From positions 1 through 22,627 of the forward strand of contig CAKQDG010000031.1 of NCBI GenBank assembly GCA_934219025.1: a DNA stretch of 22,627 nt. Direction: 5' to 3'. The DNA is from an uncultured Prevotella sp. GTDB lineage: Bacteria > Bacteroidota > Bacteroidia > Bacteroidales > Bacteroidaceae. The notes beneath the pieces are model-generated. The model was not told the DNA's origin. It was given only the letters and a program-made list of their open reading frames with translations, and ran no database searches. This document shows, piece by piece, positions 1 to 8,538 of the stretch; position 1 is the first letter of the stretch, and each line of letters opens with the position of its first letter. Both the position numbers and the translations under genes were made by a program.

Positions 1-9
1 AAAAATACT

Positions 10-1020
10 ATGGTAAGTTACAAAGAATTAGGCTTGGTAAACACCAGAGAGATGTTTAAGAGAGCCATCAACGGCGGTTATGCCATTCCAGCATTCAACT
101 TCAACAACATGGAACAGCTGCAGGCTATCATCAAGGCTTCATCAGAACTGAAGTCTCCGGTTATCCTTCAGGTTTCAAAGGGCGCGCGCAACTACGCTAA
201 CCCGACATTGCTCCGCTACATGGCACAGGGTGCTGTGGCTTATGCAAAAGAGCTGGGATGCAACCATCCTGAAATTGTGCTCCACCTTGACCACGGCGAC
301 AGCTTCGAGCTTTGCAAGAGCTGCGTAGACCTCGGTTTCTCTTCTGTAATGATCGACGGTTCTTCTCTTCCTTACGACGAGAACGTGGCTCTTACAAAGA
401 AGGTAGTAGAGTATGCTCACCAGTATGACGTTACCGTTGAGGGTGAGCTTGGTGTATTGGCAGGCGTTGAAGACGAAGTTGCTTCAGAGGTTTCCCACTA
501 CACAAAGCCAGAAGAGGTAATCGACTTCACCACAAAGACCGGTGTTGATTCATTGGCCATCTCTATCGGTACAAGCCACGGTGCTTACAAGTTCAAACCG
601 GAGCAGTGCACACGCGATCCGAAGACAGGTCGTTTGGTTCCTCCTCCATTGGCATTCGACGTGCTCGACGAAATCATGAAGAAACTTCCTGGATTCCCTA
701 TCGTGCTCCACGGATCTTCTTCTGTTCCACAGGAGTATGTTGATATCATCAACGCCAACGGTGGCAAATTGCCGGATGCTGTTGGTATTCCAGAGGAGCA
801 GCTCCGCAAGGCATCAAAGAGTGCCGTTTGCAAAATCAACATTGACTCCGACTCTCGTCTTGCCTTCACAGCAGCAGTGCGCAAGACTTTGGCAGAGAAG
901 CCAGCAGAGTTCGACCCACGTAAATACTGCGGTCCTGCACGCGACTTGATGGAGGAGATGTACAAGCACAAGATTATCGACGTGCTTGGCAGCGACAACA
1001 AGCTTGCACAACTTGACTAA
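10..1020 (+). CDS. fba: Class II fructose-bisphosphate aldolase
   Basis: Cytosolic zinc-dependent aldolase that interconverts fructose-1,6-bisphosphate with dihydroxyacetone phosphate and glyceraldehyde-3-phosphate in glycolysis and gluconeogenesis. The 336-aa length is normal for the family. The active-site segment LHLDHGD lies at residues 91-97, with Asp94 the expected catalytic acid/base and His95 a zinc ligand. Further expected metal ligands are Glu144 (VEGELG), His190 (GTSHG) and His234 (LHGSS). The phosphate-binding region around residues 274-280 (CKINIDS) is intact. The ATG at 10 gives the usual N-terminus. The upstream region is outside the window, so its promoter is not visible. A strong hairpin terminator follows 27 bp after the stop, so it probably ends its transcript alone. 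Family assignment is secure. Confidence 0.97.
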   Translation: MVSYKELGLVNTREMFKRAINGGYAIPAFNFNNMEQLQAIIKASSELKSPVILQVSKGARNYANPTLLRYMAQGAVAYAKELGCNHPEIVLHLDHGDSFELCKSCVDLGFSSVMIDGSSLPYDENVALTKKVVEYAHQYDVTVEGELGVLAGVEDEVASEVSHYTKPEEVIDFTTKTGVDSLAISIGTSHGAYKFKPEQCTRDPKTGRLVPPPLAFDVLDEIMKKLPGFPIVLHGSSSVPQEYVDIINANGGKLPDAVGIPEEQLRKASKSAVCKINIDSDSRLAFTAAVRKTLAEKPAEFDPRKYCGPARDLMEEMYKHKIIDVLGSDNKLAQLD

Positions 1021-1046
1021 TATCGCACAACTTTATAAATAGAATT

Positions 1047-1093
1047 ACGGGGGACGATTGCTATTCTTTAGCTTTCGTCCCCCGTCTGTTTTT
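1047..1093 (+). terminator. Rho-independent terminator of fba
   Basis: An 11-bp perfect stem (1047-1057 ACGGGGGACGA with 1075-1085) and a 17-nt loop, followed by CTG and five T residues. It lies directly downstream of the aldolase stop codon and points away from it. The remaining spacer (1094-1216) holds only a weak 9-bp inverted repeat (1127-1135 / 1183-1191) with no U-tract. Confidence 0.88.
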
Positions 1094-1216
1094 GGGTTCA
1101 TCCGTTATTTTGAGCAATAGATATATGGAGTGATGAGCCTGCTTTTTTCCGCTAATTGCAAAGATTAAAAGTTTGTCGTGGACATCACTCCCCTACAACA
1201 GGAATTGATGCCGTAT

Positions 1217-3382
1217 TTAATTGCACACAAACTTGTAGGAAGTATTCGACTTGGCAGTCTTTACCGACAATACATAAATCCCTTTTGCGAGTTGCGGCAG
1301 CGACACACTTACGGTTTCTCCGCCCTCTACCCTACCGAGATTCTTGCTGATTACAGTCTGCCCGGAAACGTCGGCCACACTTACTGTGGCACTGGCAGTA
1401 TGGGCAAAGCCCACGACGATATTGTTGTCTGTCACCTTCACACTACCGTCAAACGGATATTCAATCGCCCGACATCCGTCAGTTTCAAGTTCTATGCATT
1501 TCTTCAATCCCTCCATAGCATTAATCTTGCCATAGCCCCAGTTGCTGTCGGCTACCGACGGAGTGAAATTATCCTTGCGCGACGTTGTGGCAATGATATC
1601 ATGCAGTTGCTCCGGCGACAGCTGCGGATATGCCTGCAACCATGTAGCCACGATACCTGCTACAAACGGCGAAGCCATCGACGTGCCCTGCATATAGCCA
1701 TAAAGGTTGTTGCGGTCGTATTTCTCGCAATAGTCGGCATACATCAGTGTGCCTGAAGCATCATTGCCCGAAACTGCAGAGATTATCAGGCAGCCCGGTG
1801 CCGTAATCTCCGGCTTCATTCTGCCGTCGGCAGTAGGCCCGTAGCTTGAAAACGAGCTGATGTCGCCCACGGTCTCCTCGATAGTGCTCTGTGTGCCACT
1901 GTTTGTGGTATACACATTGCGTGTGGTATACGAACCTACGGTGAGAATCTTGTGGCCGGTTCCGCCAATCTCGGCAAGCGTAGACGAAGAAGCGTCAGGA
2001 GCAGAGAATCCCTCGATATCCCTCGACTCCAGTCCCAGATATGTGTTGTCTGCCCATACATTCACTCTTCCGGCACCCTTTGGCGTAATGGTCAAGGCGA
2101 TGGCGTAGTTGTTGCGCACGCTTGTAAGTTCGGAAGAGAGCACCACATGCGGTTTGCCGTTGAGCGGGCTCACCTCCGACGACACCTTCCACGAGCCCGT
2201 GGCATCCCTTCCGAACGAAGCTTCGGTTACGCCGTCGGCAGGATACACGGCAGTTGTAACATCATCCTTCTTGTTGAAAATGCTGTAAGCCGAAAGGTCA
2301 ACGGTAAACTCCGTGCCCTTCTCTCCCCATATCTCGATGTTTCCGCCAATGTTTTTGGCAGACGGAGAGGACTTGTATTTCACGAAAGTCTTGAGCGGAG
2401 CATCATCTGCCGACGAGAAAGTGCGGTCGATATGAAACTTGTCAGTCCGATGATTTCCGGCAGCCCCCACTATAAGGTGTCCCGCCTTCTGCATCCGGTC
2501 GGTCATGGTGTCGAATGTGGAAGAGCCGTCGTGCGGTCCCTCGTGGTTGCCGAGACTCAGGTTCACCACACACGGTTTGCCCACCTCGTCGGCATAGTCG
2601 AAGACATACTGCACGGCATTGCTGATATCTGCATTGGTGCACGAGGAGAGATCGAGAGCCACCAGAACGATGTCGCTCTCGGGAGCATTGCCCACATACG
2701 CCCCGTCTTTGTAGTCGTCGCTTCCGGCAGCGATGCCGGCCACGTGAGTGCCGTGAGAGTTGTCGCTCACGTCGCCCTGTGCCGCAAGTATCATCTCGGG
2801 AGTATTCAGTTCAATGCCATAGCCGTATTTCTCTGGAGCCGTGGCCCCTTCCACAGAACTTGCCTTCTGTTCCCACACCCGCTTTATGCGCAGTGTGCCG
2901 TCTGAGGGATTGCGAAAAGCACTGTGCAGATAATCGAATCCGGCATCCACTATGCCAACGACTACCCCTTTGCCGGTGTAAGCCTGCGGCAGGGATGTTC
3001 CGTTGTGCACATCATTCGTTCCCGCTTCCTGGCGTGCCACATCGAGCATAAGGCTTACGCCCGACGACAGTTGTATATACTTCACGCCCTGCTTGCCGGC
3101 AAGCCCCTTCAGTTCGTCCATTGTCAGTCTCACCGTAGCAGTGCAGCCTTGCTCTGTCAAGGGGTTGATGCCGAGAGCTTTCCATGAAGTAACAGTGGGG
3201 TCGATTGTGATATAGGCAGAAACTCTGCTGCCGACACCGGCATTTGCCTTTGCCTTGTTTAAGCCCCTACTGTTTGCATCAACCATTATTGCCGCCTTTG
3301 GCGACAAAACGCTCTGCGCCCACCCCGCAACGGGGGCGAACGACAGAGCGATTCCGAATATATAAATATATGATTTGCGCAT
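1217..3382 (-). CDS. S8 subtilisin-family serine protease, probable T9SS cargo
   Basis: Exported subtilase of 721 aa. A signal peptide (residues 1 to about 23, ending GWAQ) precedes an N-terminal region of about 110 aa that may be a prodomain. The catalytic triad is complete: Asp146 (GIVDAGFD), His210 (NSHGTHVAG) and Ser568 (GTSMASP), with the oxyanion-hole Asn310 (VGAAGN). About 260 residues separate Asn310 from Ser568, much more than in classical subtilisins, so a beta-rich domain is inserted in the catalytic domain, as in many Bacteroidetes subtilases. Residues of about 645-721 form a short C-terminal sorting-like segment (LPQLAKGIYVLSVKTAKS), consistent with T9SS export. The gene follows the Omp28-like gene by 45 bp on the same strand, so the two are probably co-transcribed. 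The protein is predicted to be surface-attached or secreted; its substrate cannot be read from sequence. Confidence 0.93.
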   Translation of the reverse strand: MRKSYIYIFGIALSFAPVAGWAQSVLSPKAAIMVDANSRGLNKAKANAGVGSRVSAYITIDPTVTSWKALGINPLTEQGCTATVRLTMDELKGLAGKQGVKYIQLSSGVSLMLDVARQEAGTNDVHNGTSLPQAYTGKGVVVGIVDAGFDYLHSAFRNPSDGTLRIKRVWEQKASSVEGATAPEKYGYGIELNTPEMILAAQGDVSDNSHGTHVAGIAAGSDDYKDGAYVGNAPESDIVLVALDLSSCTNADISNAVQYVFDYADEVGKPCVVNLSLGNHEGPHDGSSTFDTMTDRMQKAGHLIVGAAGNHRTDKFHIDRTFSSADDAPLKTFVKYKSSPSAKNIGGNIEIWGEKGTEFTVDLSAYSIFNKKDDVTTAVYPADGVTEASFGRDATGSWKVSSEVSPLNGKPHVVLSSELTSVRNNYAIALTITPKGAGRVNVWADNTYLGLESRDIEGFSAPDASSSTLAEIGGTGHKILTVGSYTTRNVYTTNSGTQSTIEETVGDISSFSSYGPTADGRMKPEITAPGCLIISAVSGNDASGTLMYADYCEKYDRNNLYGYMQGTSMASPFVAGIVATWLQAYPQLSPEQLHDIIATTSRKDNFTPSVADSNWGYGKINAMEGLKKCIELETDGCRAIEYPFDGSVKVTDNNIVVGFAHTASATVSVADVSGQTVISKNLGRVEGGETVSVSLPQLAKGIYVLSVKTAKSNTSYKFVCN

Positions 3383-3427
3383 GATGAATAATATTGTACG
3401 GAATATTATCTAACCATTAAGTTCAAG

Positions 3428-5395
3428 TTATCTAACAAGAATTTTCTTTGTTGTCTGCTTTCCGCCCGACACTGCCTTCACGACATAAATGCCCTTTGCA
3501 AGAGTAGAGTTGGCATCAATTTGCCTTCCGGCAAGCGTATAGACATAGAGTTTGTCGCACTTGCCGCTGACGTTCACCCTGCCATTGTTTACATAGATAT
3601 CGGCATCCGACTTGGAGCCTTCCACGGTCTCGATGCCGCTGGTGCTGTCGAAAGCCGCCTGCTTGTATGATTCGCCGAGCTTTGCCTGAACACAGTTGAA
3701 TACAACGTTCTTTGTCTTGTCCTCTGTGTCATACTCACCTACATATGCCACGAGATACATATTCTCCGGCACTGCAGCAATGTTCAGTTCACTTGGCTTA
3801 AACGTTTTATTGTTCGTTGCACTGCTATATACATACACCTGCTCGCCATCAACAGTCTGGAGCATGTCATCGGTATAGAACGACGAGTGAATGTTTTCAG
3901 GCAATGTGTATGAAGCCTCCTTTGTTGTGAATGCCGTGCCAGGGGTGAGCTCACTTAGCTCCCTGCCCCATGCGTTACCGGTCAGCGCACCGCGGAACAC
4001 GGCATTGTGAATGTAGTTTGCACCGCCGCTGGCCTGATATCCGGCAATGCCGTCTTGCACGAGGAAGATGTTATACAGGATTTTGTCTGAAGGCAGTGTG
4101 GTGTGAGGCTTCACGCCGAGTTTGTATTTCAGTTCGCGCGTTTCCTTGTTGTACGATGTTTCGAGATTAAGCGAAACATATGGATTGTCCTGTGCTGCAT
4201 GCTCTATAAGCTGAGCTGCTGTTGCCACGGAGACTTGGCTCACGGGAGTTATCGTCGATATAGAAGGGTCTACATTTCTGTTTGCCATTACAGCCGGTGC
4301 ATAAGTGCTGTTTGGATTGTTGTAATAGAACAAGTAGGAAGCATCCTCCTGCATAGTGAAAACATCGGGATAGAATCCTGCATGGTGGCTCACTTCCACA
4401 ATGCTGAGCCCAGATTTCTCTGCCAGTTCTATTGCAGAATTGATGTCGCGGTGACCTTGGGGACAGTTTGAGCAGTCTTGTCCGGTGAATCCCTCTACAA
4501 GGATAGAACGCTCCATATTCTTGGGATAGAAATACACATTGCCACGGATTTCGTTGTCGGAAACGTCGCTCTCGGCATCGGCCCCGTTCACGTTTACAAT
4601 CTTCACGCTCACGTTTTTGCTGCCATCAGTATCAGAGTTCACGCCCGAGAGCTTGAAGCTGTAGCCGTCTTTTGGCTTTATTGTCACATCGTTGAAATGC
4701 TGTGTCGACTCCTTCCCGTCCACGTTGATGATAGCGTCGAAACTGTTTATCGTGGTAGTTCCGGCATTGATAAACCTTGCAGCAAAGTCATAGTTGTTTC
4801 CGGCAAGGAAATATCCGTCGAAGTATGTCTTGCCTACAATCGCGTCAGTATAGTCAAAATCGCCATCCACGTTCACCGAGATGCAGGCACTGCCGTATCC
4901 CAGTCCGTAGGTGTCCACCCACTCCCCGTCCTTATATGCAAAGTTGTATCCGTTGATGTCGTAAGAGCGGTCAGCCATCAGCATCTTGTATGTAGTTTCA
5001 ATTTCTGCCGTATATCCTATATACAGGTTCTCCTCTTCACCGGTGATAGTATAAGGAGTAGGCAGATTGAATTTCATTTTTTTCAGCGAAGCACTGATTG
5101 CCACATCACCCTCTGCGATTGGAGTGCCACCAAGCGATGTGGTGATAAAGGCATGTATCTTGTTTCCTACGGTCCACTTCGAAGCCACTACAAACTCAGC
5201 AAAGTCTATGGTCTTTCCTTTCAGCATCTGCAGTTTCGCCTTGCTCAGCCGGATAGCCTGTCCCTGTGTAGTGGTGCTACCTATGCGAAATGAGTTTGCC
5301 TGTGAAAATGAATCCTTAGAGTATCCGATACTTGTAGCCTTTACGTTTCCTGCCAGCAACAGGAGGGCGGCTACGCTCAATATAGTTTTTCTCAT
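3428..5395 (-). CDS. Omp28-like exported protein with T9SS C-terminal segment
   Basis: I place the start at the ATG at 5395, which gives 655 aa beginning MRKTILSVAALLLLAG, a clean signal peptide. The upstream in-frame extension (to 5464) has no signal-like features. Residues of about 25-175 form a beta-rich domain of a type also seen twice in the protein at 8539-11691. Residues of about 180-285 look like an Ig/CARDB-type adhesion module. An Omp28-type thioredoxin-like region follows, with the CxxC motif TGQDCSNCPQG (Cys308 and Cys311). The C-terminus (TLAKGIYVVKAVSGGKQ, about residues 600-655) is a T9SS sorting-type segment. It is the first gene of a leftward unit with the subtilase. The redox activity of the CxxC is unproven in this family. 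Its role may be surface binding or processing together with the protease. Confidence 0.87.
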   Translation of the reverse strand: MRKTILSVAALLLLAGNVKATSIGYSKDSFSQANSFRIGSTTTQGQAIRLSKAKLQMLKGKTIDFAEFVVASKWTVGNKIHAFITTSLGGTPIAEGDVAISASLKKMKFNLPTPYTITGEEENLYIGYTAEIETTYKMLMADRSYDINGYNFAYKDGEWVDTYGLGYGSACISVNVDGDFDYTDAIVGKTYFDGYFLAGNNYDFAARFINAGTTTINSFDAIINVDGKESTQHFNDVTIKPKDGYSFKLSGVNSDTDGSKNVSVKIVNVNGADAESDVSDNEIRGNVYFYPKNMERSILVEGFTGQDCSNCPQGHRDINSAIELAEKSGLSIVEVSHHAGFYPDVFTMQEDASYLFYYNNPNSTYAPAVMANRNVDPSISTITPVSQVSVATAAQLIEHAAQDNPYVSLNLETSYNKETRELKYKLGVKPHTTLPSDKILYNIFLVQDGIAGYQASGGANYIHNAVFRGALTGNAWGRELSELTPGTAFTTKEASYTLPENIHSSFYTDDMLQTVDGEQVYVYSSATNNKTFKPSELNIAAVPENMYLVAYVGEYDTEDKTKNVVFNCVQAKLGESYKQAAFDSTSGIETVEGSKSDADIYVNNGRVNVSGKCDKLYVYTLAGRQIDANSTLAKGIYVVKAVSGGKQTTKKILVR

Positions 5396-5500
5396 GCTAT
5401 ATAATATTAATATTAATATGTGTTTATTTTTATACTTCAAGGCGTGTATACCAGCTACCAACAAGTTTCCATTTGATGTTGTAGCCCGTTATTACACTTG

Positions 5501-5531
5501 CAAAAGTACGGATTTACAACCAAATCAGCAA
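5501..5531 (-). promoter_or_regulatory. Promoter for Omp28-like/subtilase unit
   Basis: Read on the minus strand: TTG (5529-5531), a 20-bp spacer, then TACTTTTG (5501-5508). This matches the Bacteroidetes primary sigma consensus (-33 TTG, -7 TAnnTTTG). Transcription would start near 5494, giving a leader of about 100 nt to the ATG at 5395. Confidence 0.7.
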
Positions 5532-5581
5532 CAAATATCCACATTTTTGTTAGAAAAAGTTTTTATTTAAAAAAATATATA

Positions 5582-5589
5582 TACTTTTG
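5582..5589 (+). promoter_or_regulatory. -7 element of promoter for 877-aa exported protein
   Basis: TACTTTTG fits the Bacteroidetes -7 consensus TAnnTTTG and lies 46 bp before the ATG at 5636. No TTG is found at the expected distance upstream; the area is a run of A and T. It is divergent from the promoter at 5501-5531. Confidence 0.55.
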
Positions 5590-5635
5590 CAAACAGTTAG
5601 ACACAAACATTTAATTAACATAAAACGCAATTATT

Positions 5636-8269
5636 ATGAGAAGAACTCTACTAAAATCAATCGCCGCATTAGCATTGGCGTTAGGTTCACCGGCTTGGCT
5701 GTGGGCTGATAATGTAGTGTATGGACTGTTGTCATCGTGGAATGGATCCTCCACGGCATCGTTCAACCTTGATGACGTGAATGTCACCTCGGCAACAGCA
5801 GTAACTTCCAGTTTCAGTCTTTCCTCCATATCCGGAGTGAAGTGTGGCGTATGTGCCGGCAACAAATATTATGCCTTTGTTGATTCGGAAAACCCGAACA
5901 CCTATGAGCAGACAACAGCACTGGTTACCGTAAACTTCACCACGGGAGAAAAGGTTGTCGTAAACGACTTCTCTTACGAGTACGGCAAACTGGGCTGCAA
6001 TATTTGCGGCTTGGCATACAACCCTCTCGACAAGCAACTCTACGGCATAGAGAATGAGTATGACGATAACGAAGGCTATATCACAAAGCTCTTCACCGTA
6101 AACCCTGAAAACGGAACAACCACTGAAGTAACAAGCTGGGCGGGACAGTATCAGTCTATCGTTTCAGACGGCAAGGGCGGCTTCTATCTGCTGAAAAACG
6201 AGCAGAGCGGCTGGAGCGACATTTATCCTAACCTCTACAAGGTGTCGGGCACATTCGGCGTGGGCAGCACTCCACTCGTGGCAAACACTACCGTGAATAC
6301 CGGCTGGAACGCCAACTACAGCATGGTGGCATCTGAAGACGGCAAGAAAGTGTATGCCATCATCGGAAAAAAAGTGGTTACCTTCGACCTCGATGCAAAG
6401 ACCGCTGAGCTGAAAGGCGAGACTGCCGACATCGTGGCTGGCGCAACATTCGGCAAGTCGTCTGAAAACGGCGTGCACAACGAGAAGCCTGCTTCGACTG
6501 CCTCTTCGCGCTTCCTGATTGAGCAGCGCTTCATGGGCAATTCAATGGGCGACATCCCTACGGATATGGTTTCAAGATACAAGCGCTTCTACTACAACAC
6601 CGACGGAAAGAAGGTTGGCGAAGCAAACTTCGGCCGCAACTACGATGAAACAACGGGTGCACCGTCTGACGTGTTCAGCGCTACAGACATCACAAAGCCT
6701 ACTTTCGACGAAAACGGCAACATCACCCGCAAGGACACTTACCAGTGGAAGCAGGGCGACTTTGAGGACTACGAATGGAAGATGACCAAGAACTCCGAGA
6801 AGTACAAGTATGACGAGAACGGAAGACTCGAGGCCGACACCATTGCCAACCTGATTCATGTTTACACATACACCGACGAGGGCTATCTCGAAACGGTTTC
6901 TACATACAGAAACAGCGCTACGCCTACACTGGAGCAGAAGGTGACCTACAGCCAGTTTGACGACAAAGGCAACCCTTACCACTACTCTTCTGAAGGCAAA
7001 TACGACAGCTATAACTACGAAGGCGAGTGCTACTATGATGCCAACGGCAACAAGATTGAGGAGGGACGCTACAAATTTGTTCCGGATCCTGACTATCCTA
7101 CGGATTACCTGACCGAGTATATCTATCACGAGATCTGGACTTACGACGACAACGGAATACTCGTAAGATACGAGAAGAACGACGTGGATGCCGAAGGCAA
7201 AGAAACTCCTAACCGCCTCACGGAGTATACTCCGGTGGATGGCAACAACAACCTCGTGAACGTAACCGACAAGAGCTATTTTGACGGACAATGGTATCAG
7301 GGCGACCAGCCTCAGCAGCTTGTCTACGGCGACTTCAGCGATATGAAGGAGATGACATACATGGAGATGAATGCCACACCGGATGCTGAAGAAGAGAACA
7401 CCGTGGACCTGAACTTCACAGTGCCGAATCTGTCAATGACCCAGCCAAGCAGCTTCGTGATCTACCGCGACTGTCTGCCTATTGACACCTTGTCTATCAA
7501 CGACGTGGAAGTGAGCGATAAGACAGGTATGTGCATCTATAAGGACAAGAGAGTGAAGAACGGCAACTACTCTTACTTCATTCAGCCGATATTCTCTGCA
7601 TACAACGAGGGCGGCGACTTGCTCGACCTTGACGGATCGGATGATGCCACAGGCGAAGGCCAGACTGAATGGACAGGATACTACTCTACATTGCCTGCAA
7701 ACATTGATGTTTACACTGAACTCCCGGCTGTGGCCGACCTCAAGTTTGCCGGCGGAGAGAAAAAGACCGAGGGCTCTTCGCTTGCCGACATGCGCACAAA
7801 CTATTATGCCGACCTCTCATGGGCTAACCCTGTGAACGCTGCCGACTACGGATTCAAGAAGAACAGTGTGTGGTTCGTTGGTTCCGGCGTGTCTGAAACA
7901 AGCGTTGACGACGCTGCCGCAACAACGGCAAGAGTGATGCTGTATGACGAAGACGCTAACGTGTACGTGGTTACAAGCTACGACCTTGGATATGCAGTGT
8001 CTGACACTATCACCGTGAAACTGAAAGATATCGACGACCTCTCGGCTATCGACAACGCAACGGCAAACGGCACAAGCATCGCCTTCAGCAACAACACAAT
8101 CACCCTGGGCAACAATGCAAACGTGGCTGTGTTCTCTGTCGGCGGACAGAAGGTTTCTGACCTGAACGACGTGAACACTGTTTCTCTCGACAACCTGCCT
8201 AAGGGCACATACGTTATCACTGTTGAGAAAGACGGCAAGGTTAGCGCATACAAATACAACGTGAAATAA
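5636..8269 (+). CDS. Large exported protein with YD-like repeats and T9SS C-terminal segment
   Basis: A protein of 877 aa with a signal peptide (residues 1-24, ending PAWLWA). Residues of about 25-285 resemble a beta-propeller or lyase-like sensor region (for example KLGCNICGLAYNPLDKQLYG). Residues of about 320-545 carry several loose repeats of the form Y-x-Y/F-D-x-x-G (YYNTDGKKVG, YKYDENGRL, YTYTDEGYL, CYYDANGNK, WTYDDNGIL). These resemble degenerate RHS/YD repeats, often part of surface fibres. A fibronectin-like beta region follows. The C-terminus (VFSVGGQKVS to LPKGTYVITVEKDGK) is a T9SS sorting-type segment. I do not recognise a precise family. The similar gene architecture and C-terminus next door suggest that this gene and the 8539 gene are both surface proteins. 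No catalytic motif is visible. Confidence 0.85.
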   Translation: MRRTLLKSIAALALALGSPAWLWADNVVYGLLSSWNGSSTASFNLDDVNVTSATAVTSSFSLSSISGVKCGVCAGNKYYAFVDSENPNTYEQTTALVTVNFTTGEKVVVNDFSYEYGKLGCNICGLAYNPLDKQLYGIENEYDDNEGYITKLFTVNPENGTTTEVTSWAGQYQSIVSDGKGGFYLLKNEQSGWSDIYPNLYKVSGTFGVGSTPLVANTTVNTGWNANYSMVASEDGKKVYAIIGKKVVTFDLDAKTAELKGETADIVAGATFGKSSENGVHNEKPASTASSRFLIEQRFMGNSMGDIPTDMVSRYKRFYYNTDGKKVGEANFGRNYDETTGAPSDVFSATDITKPTFDENGNITRKDTYQWKQGDFEDYEWKMTKNSEKYKYDENGRLEADTIANLIHVYTYTDEGYLETVSTYRNSATPTLEQKVTYSQFDDKGNPYHYSSEGKYDSYNYEGECYYDANGNKIEEGRYKFVPDPDYPTDYLTEYIYHEIWTYDDNGILVRYEKNDVDAEGKETPNRLTEYTPVDGNNNLVNVTDKSYFDGQWYQGDQPQQLVYGDFSDMKEMTYMEMNATPDAEEENTVDLNFTVPNLSMTQPSSFVIYRDCLPIDTLSINDVEVSDKTGMCIYKDKRVKNGNYSYFIQPIFSAYNEGGDLLDLDGSDDATGEGQTEWTGYYSTLPANIDVYTELPAVADLKFAGGEKKTEGSSLADMRTNYYADLSWANPVNAADYGFKKNSVWFVGSGVSETSVDDAAATTARVMLYDEDANVYVVTSYDLGYAVSDTITVKLKDIDDLSAIDNATANGTSIAFSNNTITLGNNANVAVFSVGGQKVSDLNDVNTVSLDNLPKGTYVITVEKDGKVSAYKYNVK

Positions 8270-8279
8270 AACCCTGAAC

Positions 8280-8506
8280 GTTTTTCTATATTCAGAAAAA
8301 TAATACCTACCACCGGTTGTGGCAAGATGGCGCAGTGTGCCACTTTGCCGCAATCGGTGATAAGCGTAAAAACAGGAGTACCAAATCGGGAAAACATTTT
8401 GGTACCCGGAGTGCAGCATAGGTATACTCCCGGTGTAACACTACTATAACATCGGTATACCGCTGCTGAAATCCCGACAGAAGTGTTTTTCCCTAATTCA
8501 GAAAAA
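8280..8506 (+). repeat. Spacer segment bounded by approximate 21-bp direct repeats
   Basis: The spacer 8270-8538 between the two large exported-protein genes starts and ends with similar A/T hairpin sequences: 8280-8300 (GTTTTTCTATATTCAGAAAA plus A) and 8485-8506. Each can fold on itself (TTTTTCT/AGAAAAA; GTTTTT/AAAAAC). Between them lies a GC-richer stretch with further short palindromes (GTGGCA/TGCCAC at about 8320-8342; GTACCAAA/TTTGGTAC at 8378-8405). This may be an inserted repeat element. No TAnnTTTG promoter was found, so the downstream gene may depend on read-through or on a non-consensus promoter. Confidence 0.45.
8377..8418 (+). repeat. Dispersed palindromic repeat, copy 1
   Basis: A 42-bp element containing the inverted arms GTACCAAA and TTTGGTAC, followed by AGTGCAGCA. 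It aligns without gaps to 19208-19249, with 31 of 42 positions identical by eye, including the first nine bases, AAAACA, GGTAC and AGTGCAGCA. Confidence 0.5.
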
Positions 8507-8538
8507 CAAAACAAAGAATATAAAATACAACAACTACA

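Noticed and set aside
1127..1191. Terminator for the subtilase gene from the GGAGTGATG/CATCACTCC inverted repeat
   Set aside because: Arms are only 9 bp, 47 bp apart, with no T-run on the minus strand.
1952..2905. 317-codon plus-strand frame opposite the subtilase gene
   Set aside because: It is a mirror of the conserved subtilase coding sequence, with no recognisable domain.
5396..5464. Upstream extension of the Omp28-like protein to 5464
   Set aside because: The internal ATG at 5395 gives a clean signal peptide; the extension has no typical features.
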